From CATQHP01 sp965214915 (lineage in GTDB: Bacteria; Acidobacteriota; Terriglobia; Bryobacterales; UBA6623), in contig CBDCCP010000001.1 of the NCBI GenBank assembly GCA_965214915.1, positions 1,984,001 to 2,048,000 of the forward strand: 64,000 bases of DNA, in the 5' to 3' direction. Shown piece by piece: positions 54,801-61,864 of this stretch. Every line of letters begins with the position of its first letter. The stretch's first letter is position 1. Under the pieces are notes generated by a model, which was given only the letters and a program-made list of their open reading frames with translations, was not told the origin of the DNA and did no database searches. The translations under genes and the position numbers were made by a program.

Positions 54801-55053
54801 CAACATCCTGTTCGGGCCGGGCACCAAAAACCTGGACTTCTCGATCTTCAAGGAATTCTTCTTCAGCGAAGACCAGCAGCGCCGGCTGCAGTTCCGCGCC
54901 GAGTTCTTCAACCTCACGAACACGCCCCAATTCAACAACCCGACGACGAATATCGGCAGCGCGAATGTCGGCAAGATCCGTTCCGCCGCCTCAACGATCA
55001 CGCTGCAGCGGATTCCGCGGCACATTCAATTCGGGCTGAAGCTGTACTTTTGA
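51817..55053 (+). CDS. Oar-like TonB-dependent outer-membrane receptor
   Basis: The 1078-aa product has a signal peptide ending 'AAAAFG' and a carboxypeptidase-regulatory domain ('GTVTGTVRDATGAVIPGAAV', 'SPPLRPGAFTVEVRAEGFEP'). A plug follows ('IKDLPLNGRNWAQLILLG', 'DAIQEFRSETSGADAQFGR'), then a long beta-barrel ending 'RHIQFGLKLYF' with terminal Phe. This layout is the expanded Oar/OmpA-related receptor family of Acidobacteria. It probably imports oligosaccharides or other large ligands, but no ligand can be named. A strong Shine-Dalgarno fixes the start. Confidence 0.94.
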   Translation: MNKLFRAATLAAACAAAAFGQVDAGTVTGTVRDATGAVIPGAAVIVESVGTGLRIETSSGAQGIYVSPPLRPGAFTVEVRAEGFEPAAKRFQLEVNQRAVVDFELNLGVVTEVVEVLDVAPLLQTESATLSNLRTEKAIKDLPLNGRNWAQLILLGAGAQPADTQSQGSPITRKRGVSNASVNGSRSNDNNYLIEGISNSENHNGLGILIFPSIDAIQEFRSETSGADAQFGRGGGATVNLTYKSGTREFHGGAYDFLRNAKLDAKNFFDRADEPIPPFKQNQFGAFLGGPVFPGAADHKTFFFANFEGQRVRQAQTLISSVPIADFRLGDFSQSPFDIYDPTTQRRLEDGGYVRDRFPNDAIPMGMHDPVGLNILNIYPLPNRNAETTNNYLSNPVRSIDGERFDIKIDHILSDNNNMFVRYSYSDDDLIEPSFLPAPAVGAGPGVPGPADQPVDQVVVSDTHLVSPTKINELRAGWTRLNLRSFNPNFGRNVSDELGIPGSNVAGDELTSGLAIIRIAGFRSLGGNGFSPAVIVSDNIQLSDTFSIISGRHSIKFGGELRRLRYNALQSNALRGTMTFGNNYTVNPDSRAGTGLGPADVLLGRPAGGFIRFVTGTRGYRRSEIAFHLQDTYKVNDKLTLNLGVRYDNFLGWPWTEVNNRQHNFVRSEGTVVQVGTGVVPWRSGHPGDHNNFSPRFGIAYKVAPRTVFRVGYGLYYSTGQLDTTRNLGANPPEVISSNFNNNQFDFAGARPVSMGFDRPALGVVAGTLRSIDLDTVIPYTQQWNATIQQQLGNTSLTIAYVGSKGTKLQGQTDINQPVPGTGPVAARRDFPAFGAIRQIQSRYDSNFHSLQLSAERRFRGGLGYLVSYTWAKAIGNGDSQFGTPTDIRNIRRDRGPTGFSAPRRLATSFMYDLPFKVRGGLNHVVGGWQINGILSMYDGFPMRVTSPNTLNCCTSYPDRIADGRLPRGQQTLERFFDVDAFVRPGPQMFGNAGRNILFGPGTKNLDFSIFKEFFFSEDQQRRLQFRAEFFNLTNTPQFNNPTTNIGSANVGKIRSAASTITLQRIPRHIQFGLKLYF

Positions 55054-55076
55054 CCGCGCAGGCGGATGCGAGGAAG

Positions 55077-56573
55077 CTACTCGCGGGAAGGAAACTCGCG
55101 GTCAAGGATTGCCAGGATGTCCGCGCGGCCGAATCGGCGCGCCAGCCGCCGCGCCCGGGAGACATGCTGCGCCGCTTCCCGATCGCGGCCCATTGCCTGC
55201 TCGGCGCGCGCCAGCACGATCAGATACTGCGCTGTCTGCTCGTCGGCGGATTCGACCGCGACCGCGGCGCGAAGGTGCTCCAGCGCTTCCGCTCCCCGGC
55301 CCTGCCCGTAGAGCATCGTTCCGAGGCGGAAGCGCGCCAGGAGGTAGCCGGGGTTGTGCCGCAGGACGCGGCGGTAGTGCTCGCCGGCGGCCTGCCTCCG
55401 GCCCTGCCGCTCCAGCGCGTCGCCAAGGTTGACGCGCGCATCCGCCAGATAGGGATTCACTTCGAGCGCGCGGCGGTAGGCGGCTTCCGCCTTGCCGTAC
55501 TCGCTTAGTTGCGACAACAGGACGCCGTAGTTGAAATGCGCCTCCGCGCTGTCGGGGACGGCCGCAAGCGCTTCGCGATAGGCATTCTCCGCCTCCGCAC
55601 GGCGGCCAAGCTTCCCATAAACGCCGATCAGGTTTACGCGGGCATGAACTCGCGCGGGGTCGGCGTTGACCGCCCGCAAGTACTCCGGCAAGGCTTCTTG
55701 CGGGCGTCCGACGGCTTCGAGCCGCATCCCGCGATTCAGATGGTGCAAATACGAACCCTCCCGCAACTCTTCGACCTGCCGTAAGAGGGGGTCGGCGAAG
55801 GGCGGCTGCAAGCTTGGCTGCAAACGCTCGTACAGCGCCAGAAACTGCGCAGCTTCGTCTTCGCGGCCGACGCTGCGCAGTCCCAGCGCCAGTTGATAGT
55901 ACAGGGGGCGGTAGCCGGCGGCGAGTGTGGCCGCCTGCTCCAGCGCCGCGACGGCTTCCGCGCCCCGGCCCAGACGGGCCAACGCGCGGCCCCGGCCGTA
56001 ATGGACGGCCATCGAGGCAGGCCCGCTTGACGCGAGGCGGTCGTAGAGCTGGAGGGCGTCGGCCGGTCTCCCCGCTTCGAGCACGACCGCGGCCAGACGC
56101 AGCCAAACGTAGGGTTGCGCGGCGTCGAAATGCACAGCGGAACGATATTCGCTTTCGGCCTCGGCAAGAAGTCCGAGATCGCTTGCCGCAAGGCCGTGCA
56201 GATAACGCCATCGGAACTCGTCCGGAGCGGTCGTCGAAGCCCGTCGATACAGCTCGAGGGCGGCCTCGCCGAACTCGAAAGCATGCAGCGCCATTGCCGC
56301 TCGGCCCGCGTCTTCGGCGTCTTCGGGACTGTTCCGCACGGCAGCAAGGCGTTCTTCGAGCAACGCCCGCGCACGGCCGCCGAGGGCCGAGACATCGATC
56401 TCCGGAATCGACGGTTCGGCAGCCGGCCGGCCGGCGCATCCGCCCGCCGCGGCCAACAGCGCCGAGACAACAACCAGAGCAAAAAAAGAATCGCGGGCGC
56501 ACCCCTGTCGAAGACGAACCGGCGCCCGACCTGTTGTCCTACTGTCGCCCGTGGAGCCCGAATCGAAATCCAT
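55077..56573 (-). CDS. TPR-repeat lipoprotein
   Basis: The 498-aa product has a lipoprotein-type leader with lipobox 'LAAAGGC' near residue 46, preceded by an unusually long Arg-rich N-terminus, so a later start is possible. At least ten TPR units follow, many with 'A...YR.AL...P..A.A..N.G' spacing, such as 'AEAHFNYGVLLSQLSEYGKA'. TPR arrays bind peptides or partner proteins, and no enzymatic domain is present. It is convergent with the Oar receptor gene and divergent from the sulfatase. Confidence 0.82.
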   Translation of the reverse strand: MDFDSGSTGDSRTTGRAPVRLRQGCARDSFFALVVVSALLAAAGGCAGRPAAEPSIPEIDVSALGGRARALLEERLAAVRNSPEDAEDAGRAAMALHAFEFGEAALELYRRASTTAPDEFRWRYLHGLAASDLGLLAEAESEYRSAVHFDAAQPYVWLRLAAVVLEAGRPADALQLYDRLASSGPASMAVHYGRGRALARLGRGAEAVAALEQAATLAAGYRPLYYQLALGLRSVGREDEAAQFLALYERLQPSLQPPFADPLLRQVEELREGSYLHHLNRGMRLEAVGRPQEALPEYLRAVNADPARVHARVNLIGVYGKLGRRAEAENAYREALAAVPDSAEAHFNYGVLLSQLSEYGKAEAAYRRALEVNPYLADARVNLGDALERQGRRQAAGEHYRRVLRHNPGYLLARFRLGTMLYGQGRGAEALEHLRAAVAVESADEQTAQYLIVLARAEQAMGRDREAAQHVSRARRLARRFGRADILAILDREFPSRE

Positions 56574-56640
56574 CGCGGCCGCGAAAAAGCAACTGCCAAG
56601 AGTTTACCCGGAGTCCGGCGGTTTGTTAGGGTTCCAAAGG

Positions 56641-57960
56641 ATGAACCGACGAACGTTATTGACGGGGCCGATCGTTTTTGCCGCGTGCCTCTCTTTGCAG
56701 TGCGGGCCGGAGCAGCCGCCCGCCGCGGCCGAGCCCCGGCCGAATTTTCTGTTCATCCTTGCCGATCAGTGGCGCGGCGACGCCGTTGGGGCGGACGGCA
56801 ATGCGTTCGTGCATACGCCGCATCTCGATCGCCTCGCCGCGCAAGGCGTGCGGTTTGCGAACGCCTACGTTGCCCAGGCGGTTTGCACGCCGTCCCGCGC
56901 CTCGTTGCTGACCGGGGTCTATCCCACGACGCACCGGCTCGACGACAACGTCTATGGGTTCGAGTCGGTTTTCGCCTTGCCGGAGTACGCATTGCGCCCC
57001 AACTACCCGGAATTGTTCCGCGCGGCGGGCTATTACACGGCATATATCGGCAAGTGGCATCTCGGCGAGGGCGACCCGGGCCTGTTCGACGTTTGGGGCG
57101 GCTACAATTCGCTGCGCCCGCACTGGATGGGAGAGAAATACGAGTCGCCGTACCGTTCCGAGGTCGAAACCGAGCAAGCGATCGCCTTCCTGGAAGCAAA
57201 CCGCGGCAGACCGTTCTTTCTGGAAATCTCTTACTATCCGCCGCATACGCCCTACGAAGCGCCCGCAGAGTTTCATGCTCTTTACCAGGGCCGGGATTTG
57301 GAATTCATGGAATACTACGCGGCGTGCTCGGCGCTGGACGCTTACATCGGCCGCCTGCTCGAAAAACTGGAAGAGCTCGATCTGGCCCGCAATACGATGG
57401 TCGTCTTTACATCCGACCACGGCGAGACGTTTCGCAAGCGGCCGCTAAGCAGCAACAAGCGCGTCGGCTACGAAGAAAGCGCCCGCGTGCCCATGATCGT
57501 CCGTTATCCGGCTCGGCTCCCCGCCGGCGTCGTTTACGAAGGCGGCGCCTCGACGCTCGATCTGATGCCGACGATGCTTGAAGCCGCGGGTCTGGACATT
57601 CCGCAGCGCTTGCAGGGCAAGAGCCGGATTCAAGAAATTCTATCGGGCGACGTCGGTTGGAAGGAACCCGTTTTTCAGCAGAACCGCACGCAGCCGGGCG
57701 TCGACGGCGGACCCCACGACGAACGCATGGCGCGGTTCGGCGAGTGGAAGCTGATCGTGCGCCGTTTCAACCGTCCTCGAATGCCGCGGATGGACGAGCT
57801 CTACAACTTGTCCGCCGACCCTGCCGAGCGGAACAATCTGATTGCCGATCCGGCGCATGCGGCCAAGGTCAGGGAATTGGCCGGGATGCTCGCTTCGTGG
57901 GGCGCCGCAATCGGCGACCCGGTCGCCAGGCAACTGGGCGCGCGGTACGCCGCGGAATAG
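56641..57960 (+). CDS. Type I sulfatase (arylsulfatase-like), exported
   Basis: The 439-aa product has a leader with RR and a possible lipobox 'LSLQCG' (Cys21). The catalytic region starts 'NFLFILADQWRGDAVG' with metal Asp42. C82 in 'CTPSRASLLTG' is converted to formylglycine by a sulfatase-modifying enzyme not found here. Further ligands lie in 'YIGKWHLGEG' and 'FTSDHGETF'. The enzyme hydrolyses sulfate esters, probably of polysaccharides. Its substrate is unknown. Confidence 0.93.
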   Translation: MNRRTLLTGPIVFAACLSLQCGPEQPPAAAEPRPNFLFILADQWRGDAVGADGNAFVHTPHLDRLAAQGVRFANAYVAQAVCTPSRASLLTGVYPTTHRLDDNVYGFESVFALPEYALRPNYPELFRAAGYYTAYIGKWHLGEGDPGLFDVWGGYNSLRPHWMGEKYESPYRSEVETEQAIAFLEANRGRPFFLEISYYPPHTPYEAPAEFHALYQGRDLEFMEYYAACSALDAYIGRLLEKLEELDLARNTMVVFTSDHGETFRKRPLSSNKRVGYEESARVPMIVRYPARLPAGVVYEGGASTLDLMPTMLEAAGLDIPQRLQGKSRIQEILSGDVGWKEPVFQQNRTQPGVDGGPHDERMARFGEWKLIVRRFNRPRMPRMDELYNLSADPAERNNLIADPAHAAKVRELAGMLASWGAAIGDPVARQLGARYAAE

Positions 57961-57970
57961 AGGAGAGCCG

Positions 57971-59212
57971 CTAATCGGCGATGGCCTGATAGGCCAGGCG
58001 TTTGAACTTCAAGCGGTGGTCGCCGATGCGCGGCGGCAGCATCTGAATCATGTACAGGCCGATCATTTCCTCTTCGGGATCGACCCAGAACAGCGTCCCC
58101 GCCAAGCCTTCCCAGTTGTACTCGCCGACCGAGCCGTTGAGGCCGCTTTTCGTCGGATCGACATGGACCGCGAAGTCGAGGCCGAAGCCGTAGCCGGGGC
58201 GGAGAATCCGCGAACCCACCTGCAGCCCTTCGAGGTGGTTCATCGTCATGAGCGCGACCGTCTTGCGGCTGAGCAAGCGTACATCGTCGAGCTTGCCGCC
58301 GTTGAGCAGCATCTGCGCGAATCGCAGGTAGTCGCGCGCGGTCGAGGTCAGCCCGCCGCCGCCGGAAAACCACTTGCTTTCGTAATCGAAGTATCCGGCC
58401 GAGCGGCCCGCCGGCGCGGCCCGGATGGATTTCCCGTCCTTCGCGCGGAGATAGAGCTGGGCGAAACGCTGTTTCTTGTCCGGCGCAACGCGGAACGCGG
58501 TGTCTTTCATGTCGAGCGGCTTGAAGATGCGTTCTTCGAGGTATTTGTCGAGGTCCATGCCGGAAAGGACTTCGATCAGCCGCCCTTGGACATCGACGGC
58601 GACGCTGTAGTCCCAGGTCGTGCCCGGCTGGTGCTTGAGCGGAAGCTTGCCCAGCTTGGTCATGAACTCGGCGATCGAGCGGTTGCCGGAAAGCACCCCG
58701 GATTCCACGTACAGCTTGTCCACCGGGCTGTTGCCGAAAAGCCCATAGGTCAGTCCGGCGGTGTGGCGCATGAGGTCTTGCACCGTCATTTCGCGGCGGG
58801 GCTTGCGCGATTGGCCGTCGATGAGCGCCTCCACGCCGGCCATTTCAGGAAGATGCCGCTTGACCGGATCGGCAAGCCGGAACTTGCCCTCTTCGTAGAG
58901 CATCATCAAACCGACGCCGACGACCGGCTTGGTCATCGAGTAGATGCGGAAGATGTCGTCGTCCCGGAGCGCTCTGCCGGCTTCCCGATCGGCCATGCCG
59001 ACTTTTTGCCAATAAGCGATTTTGCCTTTGCGGGCAACGGCGGCGAGCGCTCCGGCGAGTTGCCCCGAGGAGACGTCGTCTTTCATCGCCTGAGTAATGC
59101 GGGCAAGCCGCTCGGACGAGAGGCCGACCGATTCGGGAGCCGCGCGCGGAAGCTCCCCGCCTAGAGCGGCAAAGGCCAGAGCAAGAAGAAGGGCGCCGAT
59201 TCGTTGAGTCAT
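57971..59212 (-). CDS. Exported serine hydrolase, class C beta-lactamase/esterase fold
   Basis: The 413-aa product has a signal peptide (IGALLLALAFAALGG) and the SxxK motif 'YSMTKPVVG' (S92, K95). The second motif reads 'WDYSVAVDV', giving Y-S-V in place of the Y-x-N of true beta-lactamases. This agrees with the esterase or D-amino-peptidase members of the family. 'GLAGTLFWVDPEEEM' is the late strand near the third motif. TATACT (complement of 59220-59225) is 7 nt before the ATG. Confidence 0.9.
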   Translation of the reverse strand: MTQRIGALLLALAFAALGGELPRAAPESVGLSSERLARITQAMKDDVSSGQLAGALAAVARKGKIAYWQKVGMADREAGRALRDDDIFRIYSMTKPVVGVGLMMLYEEGKFRLADPVKRHLPEMAGVEALIDGQSRKPRREMTVQDLMRHTAGLTYGLFGNSPVDKLYVESGVLSGNRSIAEFMTKLGKLPLKHQPGTTWDYSVAVDVQGRLIEVLSGMDLDKYLEERIFKPLDMKDTAFRVAPDKKQRFAQLYLRAKDGKSIRAAPAGRSAGYFDYESKWFSGGGGLTSTARDYLRFAQMLLNGGKLDDVRLLSRKTVALMTMNHLEGLQVGSRILRPGYGFGLDFAVHVDPTKSGLNGSVGEYNWEGLAGTLFWVDPEEEMIGLYMIQMLPPRIGDHRLKFKRLAYQAIAD

Positions 59213-59219
59213 CGCAAGC

Positions 59220-59225
59220 AGTATA
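59220..59225 (-). promoter_or_regulatory. -10 element of the serine hydrolase gene, probably leaderless
   Basis: On the minus strand TATACT is followed by seven bases and the ATG, so the transcript would begin at the start codon. No ribosome-binding site precedes the ATG. Confidence 0.45.
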
Positions 59226-59272
59226 TCGGAGTTGCCGCGGGACAGGGGGCCGGGTCGCTTGCGCCCGCCGGG

Positions 59273-60292
59273 TCAGTCGAGCCCCAGCAGCCTGCGGCTG
59301 TAGGCCATGTCGGCGGCTACGTCGCGTCGTTGCCGTTCGACCGGGTCCCCGTCGGGCGCCGCGTACGGCTTGCCGCGGCGCGCTCGCGCTGCGAATCCTG
59401 CGTAAACCCAGGCGGGGACATCGCGGTAATGCTCCCAAAACTGCGGGTCGCGGACGGCGAATTTTCGTGGCGAGGCGGTGTTGATGACCTCGAGCGAAAA
59501 CGGCAGGTCGGGGCGCAACTCGCCGAAGCGCCTTGCCCAGCGGTCGATATCGACGTTCCCCTTGCCCAGCGGCGTCCACATGACGGCGATGGCGTCGCCG
59601 TCATGCCAGATGCGCGAGTCGCGGATGCCCGTCGTCAGCGCGTAAGGCGCCAGGACCTCCAGCGTGTGGTGCGGATCTTCAAGGGTCCAAGCGGCGTTGC
59701 CCGGATCCAGCAGCGCTCCGACATAATCTTTGCCCGCCTCTTCGATAAGCTGCTTCAGTTGCAGGGCCTGCAGGTCGCCGGCGTGGTTTTCGACGGCAAT
59801 CTTGATGCCGCGGCGGCCGTCGTGGTCGCGGACCGACTTGCATGCGGCGATCGTGTTTTCAATGTGCTTTTCGAAAGGGATGCCGCTCTTGCGGTCGTCG
59901 GCGCTGCCGAGATAGCAGCGTACGAAGGGCGAGCCGAGGATGCGCGCGACTTGGAACATTCTTAGCAGTTGCTCTTGCGCGGTCCCCTCGTCGGCCGCGA
60001 AGCGCGTGGAAGTCGGGCAGATGGAGCCGAAGCCGACTTCCACCGCGAGGCCGAGCTTGTCGGCGTGCGCGCGGACTCGCTTGAGATGATCGGTCTCGAG
60101 GCTGCCCAGGAAACGCGGCTCGGAGAAATGCGCCGAGGAAGCCCCGTGTTTCTTGGCGAAGTCCAGCAACTCGAATGCGCTCCAGCCTTGGGAGCGCAAG
60201 CTGAAAAGGTCGAGGCCGAGTTTCTGTTTGGGCATAGGGGCTCCCTTGGCGGCAGCCGCGGCGGCGGCGAGCAGCAGGTTGCGTCGCGTCAT
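59273..60292 (-). CDS. Sugar phosphate isomerase/epimerase-like TIM-barrel protein
   Basis: The 339-aa product from the ATG at 60292 begins 'MTRRNLLLAAAAAAAKGAPM', a Tat-like leader; an ATG at 60328 would add 12 residues. Barrel metal ligands are suggested by 'IKIAVENHAGD' (Glu), 'GALLDPGNAAW' (Asp) and 'FSLEVINTAS' (Glu). The family includes xylose isomerase-like epimerases and endonuclease IV. An export leader on such proteins is common in Acidobacteria and Planctomycetes. The substrate is unknown. Confidence 0.82.
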   Translation of the reverse strand: MTRRNLLLAAAAAAAKGAPMPKQKLGLDLFSLRSQGWSAFELLDFAKKHGASSAHFSEPRFLGSLETDHLKRVRAHADKLGLAVEVGFGSICPTSTRFAADEGTAQEQLLRMFQVARILGSPFVRCYLGSADDRKSGIPFEKHIENTIAACKSVRDHDGRRGIKIAVENHAGDLQALQLKQLIEEAGKDYVGALLDPGNAAWTLEDPHHTLEVLAPYALTTGIRDSRIWHDGDAIAVMWTPLGKGNVDIDRWARRFGELRPDLPFSLEVINTASPRKFAVRDPQFWEHYRDVPAWVYAGFAARARRGKPYAAPDGDPVERQRRDVAADMAYSRRLLGLD

Positions 60293-60343
60293 GAATCGTC
60301 CGCAGTCAATGGTAACCGCATTTTCCATTCGATTCCGCGCGGG

Positions 60344-61816
60344 TCAGGATGTCTTCGCGGCGTTGAGCGCCAACTCGACAAGCGTGCGCACGGCGACGCC
60401 GCTCGGCCCCTTCGCCGCGTACGGTTTTTGTTCCTCGTACCACGCCGTGCCGGCGATGTCGAGGTGAACCCAGGGAAGCGGATCGGCGAAGCGCTTCAGG
60501 AAGGCTGCCGCGGTGACCGCTCCGCCCCAGCGCGGACCGATGTTGGCCATGTCGGCGATGGGGCTCTTGAGCAACGCTGCATAGGCGTCGTCGAGGGGCA
60601 TCGGCCACATCTTTTCGCCCGCGGCCGCGGCCGCCGCCAGCAGACGCTCCCGCCAGGCGTTGTCGTTCGAAAAAACTCCCGAATTTTCGTAACCCAAGGC
60701 GACCACCACCGCGCCCGTAAGCGTTGCCGCATCGACAAGACGGGTGCAGCCTTGCCGTTGCGCGTAGGTGAGCGCGTCGGCGAGAATCAGCCGGCCCTCG
60801 GCGTCGGTATTCAGCACTTCCACGGTCTTGCCCGACATCGTTGTGACGACATCGCCAGGGCGCTGCGCGCCGCCGCCGGGCATGTTCTCCACGGATGGAA
60901 TCACCGCCGTGACCGGCGCGGGCGGTTGGAGCGCGGCGATCGCCTGCATGGCGCCGATCGCCGCGGCGCCGCCGGCCATGTCGTATTTCATGCGGTCCAT
61001 CTCGGCGGAAGGCTTGATCGAAATGCCGCCGGTGTCGAAGGTGACCGCCTTGCCGACGAGCCCCAGGTGAACGCCGCCGGCGCCTTGCGGCCCGTCCGGG
61101 CGGTAGCGGAGCACGACGACTGCCGGCGGCTCCGCGCTGCCCTGGGCGACCCCTAGCAGGGCGCCCATTTTCAATTCCCGGATGCGATCCTCCTCGAGAA
61201 TTTCGCATTCGAGCCCCGCCCGCGCGGCCATGGCGCGCGCGCGTTCCGCCAGAACGCGCGGAGGAAGGATGTTGCCGGGCTCGTTGGCCAGCTCGCGCGC
61301 GAAGTTTTGGCCCTCGGCGGCGGCAACGGCTCGGTCGAGCGCGTCTCGCTGCTCGGAAGACGCCAGAACCGCCGTCGATTCGATCGAGACGGAAGACCGG
61401 TCGCCGCCGGTTTTGTAAGAATCGGGCTCGTAGAGGGCCGCCGAAAATCCCTCGACGACCGCGCGGACGGCATCTTCGCCGCGCGCCTGGATCGCTGCCC
61501 TGCGCGCGCCGCAGGTCCGCAGCGTTCGGCCGGCGACGCCGGCGCACTCGCGCAGGAGGACGCTCGAAAATTTTTCCCGCGGGCCGCAGCCGACGAGCAG
61601 CAATTGACCGGCCTTCATGCCTGCCGGACGGTGAATCCGCGTCGTGGTGTGCAGCTTGCCCTTGAACTCGCCGCGCGCGAATAGCTCGCCCGCCAAGCCG
61701 CCGGTGAGCGCATCCCACCGCTGCGCTTCGCCGGAATCCGGTTCTTCGAATACGAAACCGACAACCGCATCGGCTGAGGCGTCCGCCAAGGAATCGCCGC
61801 TGAGAGAGTATTGCAT
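60344..61816 (-). CDS. pepA: Leucyl aminopeptidase (M17)
   Basis: The 490-aa enzyme removes N-terminal residues using two metal ions. Ligands K256, D261, D279, D338 and E340 are all present, in 'GLVGKAVTFDTGG', 'MKYDMAGGAA' and the M17 signature 'NTDAEGRL'. R342 is the bicarbonate-binding arginine. The N-terminal macro-like domain of about 170 residues is complete. Some PepA proteins also bind DNA, but nothing here shows that role. Confidence 0.95.
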   Translation of the reverse strand: MQYSLSGDSLADASADAVVGFVFEEPDSGEAQRWDALTGGLAGELFARGEFKGKLHTTTRIHRPAGMKAGQLLLVGCGPREKFSSVLLRECAGVAGRTLRTCGARRAAIQARGEDAVRAVVEGFSAALYEPDSYKTGGDRSSVSIESTAVLASSEQRDALDRAVAAAEGQNFARELANEPGNILPPRVLAERARAMAARAGLECEILEEDRIRELKMGALLGVAQGSAEPPAVVVLRYRPDGPQGAGGVHLGLVGKAVTFDTGGISIKPSAEMDRMKYDMAGGAAAIGAMQAIAALQPPAPVTAVIPSVENMPGGGAQRPGDVVTTMSGKTVEVLNTDAEGRLILADALTYAQRQGCTRLVDAATLTGAVVVALGYENSGVFSNDNAWRERLLAAAAAAGEKMWPMPLDDAYAALLKSPIADMANIGPRWGGAVTAAAFLKRFADPLPWVHLDIAGTAWYEEQKPYAAKGPSGVAVRTLVELALNAAKTS

Positions 61817-61864
61817 TGCCAGCCATCCATTCTATCCGGCGGCCGCCGGCTGCGGCGCATGCCG

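Noticed and set aside
53497..54930. Minus-strand open frame opposite the Oar receptor
   Set aside because: The Oar gene is complete with promoter and Shine-Dalgarno; the antisense product has no recognisable fold.
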